Assembly (NCBI GenBank): GCA_964035575.1 | Contig: OZ037833.1 | Location: 2,912,001 to 2,976,000, forward strand | DNA length: 64,000 nucleotides | Direction: 5' to 3' | DNA from: Rhynchopus sp. YZ270_cl-10 | Taxonomy: Eukaryota > Euglenozoa > Diplonemea > Diplonemida > Diplonemidae | Shown: piece after piece, positions 30,161 through 40,049 of the stretch | How positions within the stretch are numbered: position 1 is the first letter of the stretch | Layout: each line of letters opens with the position of its first letter | Position numbers and translations under genes: made by a program | Notes under the pieces: model-generated | Databases searched by the model: none | What the model was told of the DNA's origin: nothing | The model's input: the letters and a program-made list of their open reading frames with translations, nothing else

Positions 30161-30650
30161 ACGAGAAGTGAGCAACCATATGAGGCAGGCTGGTGTGATG
30201 TGTAACGGGCTGGTGTATCGAAAATGTTCTGTTGTAACTACAGTAAGCCATTTGAAAAAGTATTTTTGGCCATTTTGGGATTTATGGACAGAAATGTCGA
30301 CAAATCTGTCCATAAATTACGTTCTGTCCATAAGAGCTAAGATCCCGACCAAAAATCCCTGTATTGAAAATACAGGGATTTTTGGCTGCATAAGGCAAAA
30401 CCCCTCGCATGTACGTGGCTGGTAAAATTCTCTATATTGAGGGACATATTGTGGCTACTCTGTGGGGGTGTGTGTGGGTGTGTGTGGGGGGTTTGAGGAA
30501 AAATTGAAATATAAAATGTTCCTTTGTTTTTGTTCTCATATTTCATGCTTCATTTGTATTCACAAAACTAATAGTATCCCCAAACCCACAATCCCAAAAA
30601 ATACCCACCAAACCCTCCCGCATTCTTTTTTTATTACTTTTTTTGTATGT
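30161..30650. other. AT-rich spacer with a perfect hairpin
   Basis: No gene seen. It contains a pair of ATGGACAGA / TCTGTCCAT inverted words (about 30286-30332), the hairpin at 30349-30385, and a GTGTGTGTGGG stretch (30465-30490). It probably belongs to the same inserted element as the OTU frame on its right. Confidence 0.5.
30349..30385. repeat. Perfect 17-bp inverted repeat with 3-nt loop
   Basis: CCAAAAATCCCTGTATT, GAA, then the exact reverse complement. On the minus strand it lies about 265 nt downstream of the OTU frame. It could be a 3'-end or terminator-like structure of the element carrying that frame. Confidence 0.85.
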
Positions 30651-31350
30651 TCACAACTCCCAATCAACTTGATATAGAATCTCATTGGGAAATCCCCTAT
30701 GCAATTGTTCCAAACCATTTTTGTGTGTTTCCAATTCATGTTCAGGAGACCCTGTACCTATATTAAAATGATCAGGGTTTGCAGTATGCAATAAAATAAT
30801 CCTGTCTTTTGCAGGAATATTAGCAAGAACTTGTTCAGTAGACAAGTTGTTCCCCAAAAAGTGAAAAGATGAGGGCTTGTTATCTTGGTTCATTTTGACA
30901 ATAGTTATTAGAACACGTTTTAAGAGACTCACCAAGGCAAACTCAATCTGTTCTGCATAGTCTGATGTTGCGTATGTCCCATCAATCCTGCCAGTTATCC
31001 TGTTCATAAGGGCGTTGTAGGTGCCTACAATCGAGGATACGGTGTTAGCGTTTTCAGGTACAATAAGAGGATGATGTTTTATTGTAGTGCTGTTCTGCAT
31101 AACAAACAATTCTAATTCTCTTCTGAGTTGATTCCCTTGTCCTATCCTCTTTGTAATAGACTGGTCTACGGCATGGTAAAAGCAAGTACCATCCCCCAAA
31201 ACCCTGGTAATGAAGAGCTTCGGCTTTGGTGCTGTTGTTGTTTCTGCTGATGTAGGGTTATTCTTCTTCCGCTTCTTAGGAGACTTATCTTCTGGGTCTC
31301 TCTTCCTCTTTTTGGCTACATATACAAGATCTTCAGCATCTTCAAATTGA
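30651..31350 (-). CDS. OTU-family cysteine protease fragment (5' truncated)
   Basis: An open frame enters from the satellite edge at about 31350 without an ATG and ends at 30651. It has a bipartite-NLS-like stretch (KKRKRDPEDKSPKKRKK), then GDGTCFYHAV with the OTU catalytic Asp-Gly-x-Cys block and, near the end, ILLHTANPDHFNI with a likely catalytic His. Codon use is AT-rich, unlike the GC-rich LINE ORFs, so it comes from another source. The domain core seems complete, but the N-terminus is cut by the junction near 31350. OTU domains occur in host deubiquitinases, Dualen-type LINEs and some Helitrons; I cannot choose. Confidence 0.6.
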
Positions 31351-31373
31351 ATGCAAACCCGTAAACCCGCAAA

Positions 31374-31429
31374 GTTAAGGCACAGGTCTTATGAGCCTGG
31401 GATCGCGGGTTCAAACCCCGCCGGGAGCA
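31374..31429 (+). pseudogene. 5'-truncated tRNA-Ile(TAT)
   Basis: Identical to the last 55 or so bases of the intact gene at 54678-54750, but the acceptor 5' strand and part of the D-arm are replaced by satellite sequence. The breakpoint of the duplication lies inside this gene. Confidence 0.9.
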
Positions 31430-31509
31430 AAGCCTTTTTTTGTTCTGTGATTCATGTTCATTCCTCCTGTTCTTTCGATGACTCCTCCAGAAGTTGCAAA
31501 GGAACAGTA

Positions 31510-31591
31510 GCGGACGTATCCAAGTGGTTACGGAGGTGCACTCGAAATGCATTGGGCTCTGCCCGCGCAGGTTCAAATCCTGCCGTCCGCG
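31510..31591 (+). tRNA. tRNA-Ser(CGA), duplicate copy
   Basis: An 82-nt class II tRNA with GCGGACG/CGTCCGC acceptor, loop CTCGAAA, a long variable arm and discriminator G. Identical to 54831-54912 and carried here by the segmental duplication. Confidence 0.95.
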
Positions 31592-31809
31592 TTATTGCCT
31601 TTTTGCTGTGCAGGGGGAACCCTGTACATTCCACACATGGTGTTTTTTTTACTGGGGAGTAAGTGATTAGGGTGCGTGTGATGCTCCAATTTGCGATTCT
31701 GACCTCATAATGCATTCAGGAGCATCCAAACATCCCATTTTCCCGTTAGTTTCCCATTTTTGACGATCTGGCTATTGCAGAATAGAGGTGAAAATGACAT
31801 TTTGCTGCC

Positions 31810-32360
31810 GTCGTACGGTCAGATCCGAGCATCAGACAATGTCTAGAATTTTAGCTATGCAACAAACACCTGTATATTGGGTAAAATGGCTAATAATCAT
31901 ATCTAAATGGCTCATATATGCTCGAAAATGCAAAAATCTTGGGAATGTGGGGTTTTTGGGCATTTTTGAGTCAATTGCGGGGTCGTACGATCAGATTAGA
32001 GCATCACACAATGTCTCAAATTTTACAGGTGCAACAAACACCTGTATTTTGGTGTAACATGCATATAACCATATCTAAATACCTCAAATTTGCACGAAAA
32101 TGAAGAAATCTTGGGTATATAGGGTTTTTGGGCCAATCTGAGTCAATTGCGGGGTCGCACGGTCAATTCCGAGTATCAGGCCCTCTCTACAACTTAGCCG
32201 GTGCTCAAACATAGGGGTTACAGGCAAATAAACCTGTACACAGGCATATGACCTCTGTACGAACCTTCTTTTCACTCGAAAATGCAATTTTCTTGGGTAT
32301 ATGGGGTATTTGAGCACATCTGAGTCAATTGCGGGGTCGTACGCTCAGATCCGAGCATCA
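31810..32360. repeat. About 172-bp satellite units (left copy)
   Basis: Three degenerate units with the core CAATTGCGGGGTCGTACG and TCTTGGG.ATAT.GGG at roughly 170-bp spacing. The same family fills 57470-58880 and appears inverted near 37200, 38270, 51840-52440 and 55020-55590. Confidence 0.85.
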
Positions 32361-32394
32361 CACACTGTCTAACTGAGAAATATTTTGAAAAAAG

Positions 32395-33968
32395 TCGATT
32401 TTTTGGTGAAAATATTTTTCACAGAAAATCGAATTTTACTATTAAGATTGGCTTTGGGCATGACCCAGTAAGGTTACTATGGGCCCCATGGGACATATAC
32501 ACCCGAATACCAGGCCGTATTTTCAAAATGTTGATAATCCCAGTATATGGTATGGCCCTGTGGTACGAAATTTTTGGCCGAAAAAATCGACCAAAAAATC
32601 GTCATTTTTGGGGGTCACGGTGACAAAAAGTTGCATTTTTTCACGAAAAATGGTCGGAATGTGACTTGAATGGGCTCTAATGGGTATATTATGCACATAA
32701 CATACCTAAATTATGTCGATATTTCACCGGCGGAGCCGAAAAAATCGATTTTCAGGGTGTGCAAAACTGTAAAAATGACGAAAATCGGAAAAATGACGAT
32801 TTTTTGGTCAAAATATTTTTCACAGAAAATCGAATTTTACTATTAAGATTGGCTTTGGGCATGACCCAGTAAGGTTACTATGGGCCCCATGGGACATATA
32901 CACCCGAATACCAGGCCGTATTTTCAAAATGTTGATAATCCCAGTATATGGTATGGCCCTGTGGTACGAAATTTTTGGCCGAAAAAATCGACCAAAAAAT
33001 CGTCATTTTTGGGGGTCACGGTGACAAAAAGTTGCATTTTTTCACGAAAAATGGTCGGAATGTGACTTGAATGGGCTCTAATGGGTATATTATGCACATA
33101 ACATACCTAAATTATGTCGATATTTCACCGGCGGAGCCGAAAAAATCGATTTTCAGGGTGTGCAAAACTGTAAAAATGACGAAAATCGGAAAAATGACGA
33201 TTTTTTGGTCAAAATATTTTTCACAGAAAATCGAATTTTACTATTAAGATTGGCTTTGGGCATGACCCAGTAAGGTTACTATGGGCCCCATGGGACATAT
33301 ACACCCGAATACCAGGCCGTATTTTCAAAAAGTTGATAATCCCAGTATATGGTATGGCCCTGTGGTACGAAATTTTTGGCCGAAAAAATCGACCAAAAAA
33401 TCGTCATTTTTGGGGGTCACGGTGACAAAAAGTTGCATTTTTTCACGAAAAATGGTCGGAATGTGACTTGAATGGGCTCTAATGGGTATATTATGCACAT
33501 AACATACCTAAATTATGTCGATATTTCACCGGCGGAGCCGAAAAAATCGATTTTCAGGGTGTGCAAAACTGTAAAAATGACGAAAATCGGAAAAATGACG
33601 ATTTTTTGGTGAAAATATTTTTCACAGAAAATCGAATTTTACTATTAAGATTGGCTTTGGGCATGACCCAGTAAGGTTACTATGGGCCCCATGGGACATA
33701 TACACCCGAATACCAGGCCGTATTTTCAAAAAGTTGATAATCCCAGTATATGGTATGGCCCTGTGGTACGAAATTTTTGGCCGAAAAAATCGACCAAAAA
33801 ATCGTCATTTTTGGGGGTCACGGTGACAAAAAGTTGCATTTTTTCACGAAAAATGGTCGGAATGTGACTTGAATGGGCTCTAATGGGTATATTATGCACA
33901 TAACATACCTAAATTATGTCGATATTTCACCGGCGGAGCCGAAAAAATCGATTTTCAGGGTGTGCAAA
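32395..33968. repeat. 401-bp tandem repeat, about 3.9 units
   Basis: Exact 401-base periodicity (ATGGGCCCCATGGGACATAT at 32479, 32880, 33281 and 33682), with only scattered substitutions between units. The right copy of the duplication has about two units. A 61-codon frame in each unit is a by-product of the repeat and has no protein features. Confidence 0.97.
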
Positions 33969-35041
33969 ACTGTAAAAATCACCAAAATCCCAAAAATCAC
34001 GATTTTTTTTCAAAAATATTTTTTTCAAAAAAATCGATTTTAAAATATTGGTTTGGCTTGTGCGGGGACCTGAATCTGGGGCAACATACCCTGTGGGACA
34101 TACTGGGCCCGATGCAAGGCCGATTTTTCAAAAATATGGTTGCCCCGGTAGACGGTATGGCCCTGCAGGTCAGTGCATCGGGCCAAAAATCATGAAAAAA
34201 TCATGATTTTGGGGTCTGGCACCCCATGGGCACATATATCTGGGGGTGTGAAATATGCATGGAATCGACCGATTGGGGGTGTTATAGGTCCTGGGGGCCC
34301 ACATGGGCCATATTTCACGCTATTGGGTCACGGGAAAGTGATTTTGACATTTTTTCATCGATTTTAGCTGTGAGAACCCTTCAAAAACACTGATTTTGGG
34401 GTGTTTCTGAGACGGTACGCTATACCCAGGGTCATATTAGGTATTAGTCCGGTCGACTTTTTGAAAAAACGACCCCGCAATGGACTCAGGGGTGCCAGAT
34501 AGTGTATATGCACCAGAATGGATTCACGGGAAAAGTCAAAATTGGGTGTCAGATACATGCTGCCATAAGTGACGAATTTCAAAAGTTGAGATTTTTCGAA
34601 AATCAGGGTTCAGTACACGCTGTACCCAATCCTGGGGGCCAAAATTTTCAACTTTTTGAAAAAACGGGCGGTATATGGCCCTAAAGTGTCAAAATGAGTT
34701 AATTGCGACCTCGGACGGCCTCCGGAGATGAGTAGAAGTTTATTTACTGAAAAAAAAAGTCAAAACACAGGCGAAATCCCACCTTCCACAGGTACAGTCA
34801 AAACTATTATCCAGATCTCATGTTTTTTCAAAAAATTTTAAATTGTTTTTATGACTAACACCTCCGAAATTTTTCCTGATAAGATGGAATATGGTCCTGT
34901 CGTAGTATGCAGTGTGTTTGCAGGCAAAAATTTGCATTTTCTCGCCCCAGACATTTTTTTATACATAAAAGTGCATAAAGGGACCCCTGACCCCAAAATC
35001 CGGGTTCCAGCTTTTTGAAGGGGTCACCCTACAGGCCACCT

Positions 35042-35072
35042 CAAAAAGTTGGCCCGTAGGGCCAACTTTTTG
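35042..35072. repeat. Inverted repeat, 14-bp arms
   Basis: CAAAAAGTTGGCCC, GTA, then the exact complement. It stands 13 bp from a second, longer hairpin, and both are preserved at 60758-60788. Confidence 0.9.
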
Positions 35073-35085
35073 AAAAAACGGGGTT

Positions 35086-35128
35086 GCGATGTGTCCTGGG
35101 GGCCCGAAGGGCCCCCAGGACACATCGC
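35086..35128. repeat. Inverted repeat, 20-bp arms
   Basis: GCGATGTGTCCTGGGGGCCC, GAA, then the exact reverse complement. Preserved at 60802-60844. An uninterrupted GC-rich stem of this length in non-coding DNA is unlikely by chance. Confidence 0.93.
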
Positions 35129-37595
35129 TGGGAAAAAAATATTAGGTTTTTGGGGGTCTATATAGGGTTGCTGTGGGGGTCACATGGCCGAAAAATGGCC
35201 ATTTTTGGCCTATTTTTGGCCATTTTTTTAAGGTAAAAAATCCACTTTTTTTTTGTACATCCCCTTGCCCCCGGTAAAATTTACCAAACATATGGCCCTG
35301 TTGGACATACTGGGCCCATGAGTCGGTCGCTGGATCACCAAACTAGTTGCCCTATTTGCTAAAATCATGTTTTCAGGGTCAAAAATAGGGTGTTTTTTAG
35401 GGTCAAAAATAGGGTGTTTTTCAGGGGTATGTTAACCACGTATGTGTCTTAGGGACCAAATTTTCCAGGAATGTGAACCAATCGGGTCGCAATGGGTCCA
35501 GGGGGCCCGGAGGGCCCCCATGCAGGGAAAATTTGCAACAATCCTGGGCAATGCTGGGGGCCGATAGGGTGTGCCTATACACGTGTTTTTACGTGTTTTT
35601 GGGCACTTTTCAGGATTTTCGAAAATTTTTGCAACACCAAAATCAAAAATTTCGGTCTAGGAGGCCCATATCTGGAAAAAATCGATATTCCAATGGCCTC
35701 ATTGGGACATATTGGGCCCAGGACCCTATTTTCAGGTCCCAGGAAAAGCCAAAACAATAAAAAAAATAGCTCAGGCGACCCCCAAAAATAGGCGAAAAAC
35801 AGCCATTTTTAGGGTGTTTTTTAGGGGTATTTTTACACACACAAATTGTTTACCATAGCACACCCCCAGGCTGCCTCAAAATTTTATCTTTATTTGATTT
35901 TTCCAACCCACATAGGGGTATTGGAGGCACAACTTTCACCAAGCCTGGGGAATTCGGCACTGCACACACACAACTGAAAAAGGCAAAAATCACCTGTTTT
36001 TCAAGGTGTCGCAGGGTAAATGTTGTTCCTTAAAAACCAAATTTTTTCTAAAAAATCGGCCCTGCGGGTGAAAAAACGACACTATGGGGGGTATTCCAGG
36101 GTGTGGGGGCCCCAAAAATCCGGTTTAAGACCACGAGAGGGTCCGAATACACACCTGAGAAGGTCCCGGGGAGTAAAAAAATGGCCATTTTTGGGGGGTC
36201 AAAATCTCACTTTTTGGGGGGATGTTTGTATACCCAGTACCGACCCACTAGCTGGGATGCCCAACTTTTCGCGAATATGGGGGCCCGTAGGGCCCCCGGG
36301 GCCCAGGGGGCCCAAAATATCGTGTTGCAGATGCCAGGAGAACATGTTTCAATATTTTGGATACATTTTTCCATAGGGTCATTTTCAAAAGCACTGATTT
36401 TAGGGGTATTGAGCGAGGTACCCATACCCATGGGTTATCCTATATATTAGTTTTCACTCGGATGTGAAAAAACGATGTCGCAATGGATTCAGGGGGCCCA
36501 AATAGGGTATATGGCCCAGGAAATTTTCAAAAAGTTGACCCAACCAGGTATACAGGCATACAAGCCGGTAGGTCAACAGATAGGGTGTTTTCCGCACCCA
36601 AAATATGGGGTCATGACCATGTGGGTCAGACCTGAATTGATAAATGTTTCGCACAGGTTTTCGCGAATACCCCCTCTATTCCGAATGCGCTACAAGAGTT
36701 TTAAATTTTTGGCTATTTAGATTCACTTTTAAAAACAAAATGGGTCTCCAGAACACACATGAGGTTCACATGTACCTCTACAGAAACCTTGGTTTTGGTC
36801 GGATTTTGAGGCCAATTTTTGGGTTCCCACCAATTTCCTAGGGTATACTGGGATATTGCCCGTGTGTCCAAAAGTGATTTTTGGGGCCTTAGGACCCCGG
36901 AGAATCCATTTAACGGTCGTTTTTGCACCGGAAAGACCTATCTAGTACCCAAAAATCGAATTTTCATATTTTTGAAAAAGTGACCAAAAATCGACTTTTT
37001 TTGGTAACATTGTATGGCATAAATTATTCTACATAATGTGTGATGCTTGAATAAAAACTTACGACCCCATAATGTACTCGGAACTCACCCATGTAATTGT
37101 TGAGAAAAAAAAACTTTCCGAAAAAATGAAATTTCAACCCGAATATGCACATTTGGGTCATTTTACGGCTATGTAGGTCATTTTGTATGTGTTTTTCGAT
37201 TATATAGGTGATTAGGATATGTGTGATGCTCAGATTAAATCGTAAGACCCCGCAATTGACTCAAATGTGCCCAAAAACCCTATATACCCAAGATTATTAA
37301 CTTTTCCAGCATATTGGACATCCTTAGGTATGGTTATAAGCCATGATACGGCTATTGCTGGAAAAATAGCCATAAATTGTGGTTGGTATTGATTTCAGAA
37401 ATTATGTGATGCTTAGATCATGCCATAGACGCTTTTAATGGATTCATATGAGCTCATACTACCCATATACCCCTTCAGAAGCCCCTTTTGACTCTTATGA
37501 ATATCCTTATATAGGCTTCCACTTGTGCAGAACCTTCTCAGTGTACAAGATGTTAGGTACAAAAAAACCATCATATTTTTTACACTACTGGCATG

Positions 37596-37601
37596 CTTCC
37601 C
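37596..37601 (+). promoter_or_regulatory. Class 1 box CTTCCC of SL RNA 1
   Basis: The first base is exactly 47 nt before the SL 5' end at 37643. The same spacing is found at the other SL genes and at U1, U2, U4 and U5. Confidence 0.7.
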
Positions 37602-37642
37602 AGGACACGTCTGTACTCAGAACGTTGTAGAGAAAAAAGGCA

Positions 37643-37753
37643 ACCAACGATTTCTAAAGCTACAGTTTCTGTACTTCATTGGTATGGAAGCATGAAGATT
37701 ACTCTTCTCACACAACTTTGTCAAAACATGGCCAGTTTCGAAAGAGACTGGCC
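37643..37753 (+). ncRNA. SL RNA: Spliced-leader RNA gene 1
   Basis: The 39-nt exon occupies 37643-37681, starting ACCAACGATTTCTAAAGC and ending TTCATTG. A GTATGG donor follows at 37682. The intron part carries ACAACTTTGTC (a noncanonical Sm-like tract) and the stem GGCCAGT/ACTGGCC closed by a run of six or seven T. SL RNA donates its capped exon to every trans-spliced mRNA. Exon length and sequence are those of diplonemid SLs as I recall them. It lies on the segmental duplication (same gene at 63359). Confidence 0.95.
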
Positions 37754-38029
37754 TTTTTTACGTTAGCATGATCGTCTTGTGCACAAGAAGCAAACCCAAA
37801 AACACACACGATTCACACATGACATAACACACAAGTGCTTACTGCACCCCATTTTTATATCGCCTGCAAAACCATATTTGTGACACTTGTTCCCCTTCAG
37901 AAGCCACTGTTGACTCTGTCGAATATCCTTCTGTAGGATCACACTTAAGGATATTTTTATGTAGAACCTTCACAGTGACCAAGATGTCAGGTACGAAAAA
38001 GCAACCGTATTATAGACATTGGCAGAAGG

Positions 38030-38035
38030 CTTCCC
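38030..38035 (+). promoter_or_regulatory. Class 1 box CTTCCC of SL RNA 2
   Basis: Stands 47 nt before the SL start at 38077, followed by CAGAAC as in other SL units. Confidence 0.7.
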
Positions 38036-38076
38036 AGAACAAGTGGGTACCTAGAACATTGTAGAGAAAAAGGGCA

Positions 38077-38187
38077 ACCAACGATTTCTAAAGCTACAGT
38101 TTCTGTACTTCATTGGTATGGAAGCATGAAGATTATATTCTTCACACAACTTTGTCAAAACATGGCCAGTTTCGAAAGAGACTGGCC
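38077..38187 (+). ncRNA. SL RNA: Spliced-leader RNA gene 2
   Basis: The exon at 38077-38115 is identical to SL 1, followed by GTATGG, the same Sm-like tract, hairpin and T run. It differs from gene 1 only in the intron part (ATATTCTTC versus ACTCTTCTC). The transcription unit is repeated here with 434-nt spacing. Confidence 0.95.
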
Positions 38188-38448
38188 TTTTTTACGTTAA
38201 CATCACCTTGTGCAAACCCAAAAAACACACATGATTCCCATGTTCTTCGAATATTTTGGTGATTAGGATATGTGTAATGCTCAGATTAAATTGTACGACC
38301 ACGCAATTGACTCAAATGAGCCCAAATATCCCGTATTCCCAAGATTTTTGGACTTTCGAGCACATTGGGCATCCTTAGGTATGTTTATAAGCCACTCTAC
38401 GGCTATGTTAGAAAAAAAACCCACCATAATAATGATACATATGGCATG

Positions 38449-38454
38449 ATTCCC
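38449..38454 (+). promoter_or_regulatory. Class 1 box (ATTCCC variant) of SL RNA 3
   Basis: One-base variant of CTTCCC at the same 47-nt distance from the SL start at 38496. Confidence 0.6.
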
Positions 38455-38495
38455 AGAACATGTTGGCACTTAGAACATTGTAGAGAAAAAGGGCA

Positions 38496-38606
38496 ACCAA
38501 CGATTTCTAAAGCTACAGTTTCTGTACTTCATTGGTATGGAAGCATGAAGATTATTCTTCTCACACAACTTTGTCAAAACATGGCCAGTTTCGAAAGAGA
38601 CTGGCC
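38496..38606 (+). ncRNA. SL RNA: Spliced-leader RNA gene 3
   Basis: The exon at 38496-38534 is identical to the others; donor GTATGG, Sm-like tract, GGCCAGT hairpin and T run are all present. It is followed by the U6 locus 145 nt downstream. Confidence 0.95.
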
Positions 38607-38693
38607 TTTTTTACGTTAACACGATCGTCTTGTGCACAAGAAGCAAAAAAACCCACACAACAACAGCAGAAGTTTAGAACCACATTCAGACCC

Positions 38694-38726
38694 TGACCCA
38701 ACTCCAACAAGGGGCCCCTGTCTTGT
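38694..38726 (+). promoter_or_regulatory. Class 2 element upstream of U6
   Basis: TGACCCAACTCCAACAAG followed by GGGCCCCTGTCTTGT. Its first base is 56 nt before the inferred U6 start. The same element stands at exactly 56 nt before 7SL and both copies of the unknown 325-nt RNA. Confidence 0.75.
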
Positions 38727-38749
38727 CAACCACCTTGTGCATATATACT

Positions 38750-38855
38750 GGACCCCAGAAATGGGACATCCGTTAAAATTGGATCGATACAGAGAAGATT
38801 AGCATGGTCCCTGTGCAAGGATGACACGCATTAATCGAGAAAGTATCAACTTTTT
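38750..38855 (+). ncRNA. U6: U6 snRNA
   Basis: Contains the invariant ATACAGAGAAGATTAGCATG (38788 on), then GATGACACGC of the U2-pairing/ISL region and a T9 terminator. The 5' hairpin is reduced to CCCAGAAATGGG. The length of about 105 nt matches U6. U6 is the catalytic snRNA of cis- and trans-splicing and is normally a Pol III product, which fits the T run. Confidence 0.97.
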
Positions 38856-39027
38856 TTTTGTCCCCCGGATCACACGTATTTTTTACACTGGTGTCTTCTT
38901 CATGCTTCCCAGACCAACACATATGTGCAGACATACCCATCACCCACAGGTGGCAAGTGGCAGGCTGCAGTAACCCATTGAAATATTGGTTTCAAAAAAC
39001 GACCATATGGTTTATGCTACTGGCATG

Positions 39028-39033
39028 CTTCCC
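39028..39033 (+). promoter_or_regulatory. Class 1 box CTTCCC of SL RNA 4
   Basis: Stands 47 nt before the SL start at 39075. Confidence 0.7.
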
Positions 39034-39074
39034 TGAGCACATACATGTCGAAAGCTGTGTAGAGAAAAAGAGCA

Positions 39075-39185
39075 ACCAACGATTTCTAAAGCTACAGTTT
39101 CTGTACTTCATTGGTATGGAAGCATGAAGATTACTCTTCTCACACAACTTTGTCAAAACATGGCCGGTTTCGAAAGAGACTGGCC
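39075..39185 (+). ncRNA. SL RNA: Spliced-leader RNA gene 4
   Basis: Exon 39075-39113. The terminal stem has GGCCGGT in place of GGCCAGT, which still pairs with ACTGGCC through a G-U. All other SL elements are intact. It lies between U6 and 7SL. Confidence 0.95.
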
Positions 39186-39282
39186 TTTTTTACGTTAGCA
39201 TGATTGTCTTTGTGTGTCTTTGTGCAAAGCAAAAAAAAAACACACACAAGAAGTGAGGATCTTCAAAACCACGTTTTTGACC

Positions 39283-39315
39283 TGACCCACCTCCAACTAG
39301 ACAACCCTGTCTTGT
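39283..39315 (+). promoter_or_regulatory. Class 2 element upstream of 7SL RNA
   Basis: TGACCCACCTCCAACTAG then ACAACCCTGTCTTGT. It sits 56 nt before the GAGCCGGG start of 7SL at 39339. Confidence 0.75.
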
Positions 39316-39338
39316 ATTCCGACAATATGGTATCTATT

Positions 39339-39640
39339 GAGCCGGGATGTGTTGGCTGCATCCTGAAACCCCTAGCTTCTGGGGGGGCAAGCTTCTCCAG
39401 AACTGGGCACTCTTTGAGGTGGACCAAAGGCACCTTCAACTTCTGTGTTGATGTGTTGTCCGTGTTAGTCTACTGTCCTGTTTGCGGCCTTGGTGTAAAC
39501 CAGGGCAACAATCAGAGTGAAATGGGGTGAACCGGGCCAGGCTGGTCTCACAGAGCAGCTCATAACTCCTGCAGTGGACAGTTCAAGGATCGCAGCACAG
39601 AGCAGAGTGAGGGTGTTTCCAACTCAATGGCTTGAACTGG
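39339..39640 (+). ncRNA. 7SL: 7SL (SRP) RNA
   Basis: The 5' part GAGCCGGGATGTG and CCTGAAACCCCTAGCTTCTG aligns with the Alu domain of other 7SL RNAs (CCTGTAGTCCCAGCTACTCG in human). The S domain shows GGGGTGAACCGGGCCAGG, the GAGCAGCTCATAACTCC loop and GGATCGC, the SRP54-binding helix 8 core. TTGAGCC at the 5' end can pair with GGCTTGA near 39630. A T6 terminator lies at 39652-39657. The 3' end is estimated from these. It is the RNA scaffold of the signal recognition particle. Confidence 0.92.
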
Positions 39641-39769
39641 AGAAGCGTTTCTTTTTTACATTTTTCCATGTGAACATTGTTTCCACATCACCATACACAT
39701 GTGTTGTTGATACACCCCACCACGTTGCCCAGACCATTCCTACCCACATTATTCACCACAAGTGGCATG

Positions 39770-39775
39770 TTTACC
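39770..39775 (+). promoter_or_regulatory. Degenerate class 1 box (TTTACC) of SL RNA 5
   Basis: In register with CTTCCC at 47 nt before 39817 but with two changes. This gene may be weakly expressed. Confidence 0.45.
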
Positions 39776-39816
39776 AGTACATGTTGGTGCTTAGAGCAAT
39801 GTTAAGAAAAAGGGCA

Positions 39817-39928
39817 ACCAACGATTTCTAAAGCTACAGTTTCTGTACTTCATTGGTATGGAAGCATGAAGATTATATTCTTCTCACACAACTTTGTCAA
39901 ACATGGCCAGCCTCGAAAGAGACTGGCC
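39817..39928 (+). ncRNA. SL RNA: Spliced-leader RNA gene 5 (divergent)
   Basis: The exon at 39817-39855 is still identical, but the intron part has lost one A before CATGGCC, and the terminal loop reads GCCTCG instead of GTTTCG, shortening the stem. Together with the altered promoter box this suggests a decaying copy, though the cap-donor exon and GTATGG donor remain intact. Confidence 0.88.
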
Positions 39929-39993
39929 TTTTTTACGTCACCATGAGAAAAAACATTCACACATATGATGCATGTACAAAGTGTGTGTCACCC

Positions 39994-40026
39994 TGACCCA
40001 CCTCCAACAAGACAACCCTGTCTTGT
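39994..40026 (+). promoter_or_regulatory. Class 2 element upstream of RNA A
   Basis: TGACCCACCTCCAACAAG then ACAACCCTGTCTTGT, with the inner inverted repeat ACAAGACA/TGTCTTGT. It is 56 nt before the GGGTGCT start at 40050. Confidence 0.75.
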
Positions 40027-40049
40027 TTTCCCATACTCTCCCTATGTTT

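Larger units (their letters stand above)
33969..37030. other. Non-coding duplicated region rich in inverted repeats
   Basis: No reading frame of coding character. The sequence is full of short words such as GGGCCC, TTTTTGAAAA and TTTTGGGG, with several hairpins (35042-35072, 35086-35128). It is repeated almost perfectly at 59690-62746. Confidence 0.6.
31374..38284. repeat. Segmental duplication, left copy
   Basis: Bases 31374-31806 match 54693-55147, and from 31810 to 38284 the sequence matches about 58324-64000 at near identity. The offset is 26,518 before the 401-bp array and 25,716 after it; the difference of 802 equals two array units. About 3.2 kb present on the right (55148-58323) is missing here. 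Confidence 0.95.

Noticed and set aside
30349-31350. Helitron carrying an OTU domain with a 3' hairpin
   Set aside because: No CTRR end follows the hairpin on the minus strand and no Rep/helicase part is present.
32479-33867. Repeated 61-residue frames in the 401-bp array
   Set aside because: They follow the repeat period exactly, show no coding bias and no recognisable domain.
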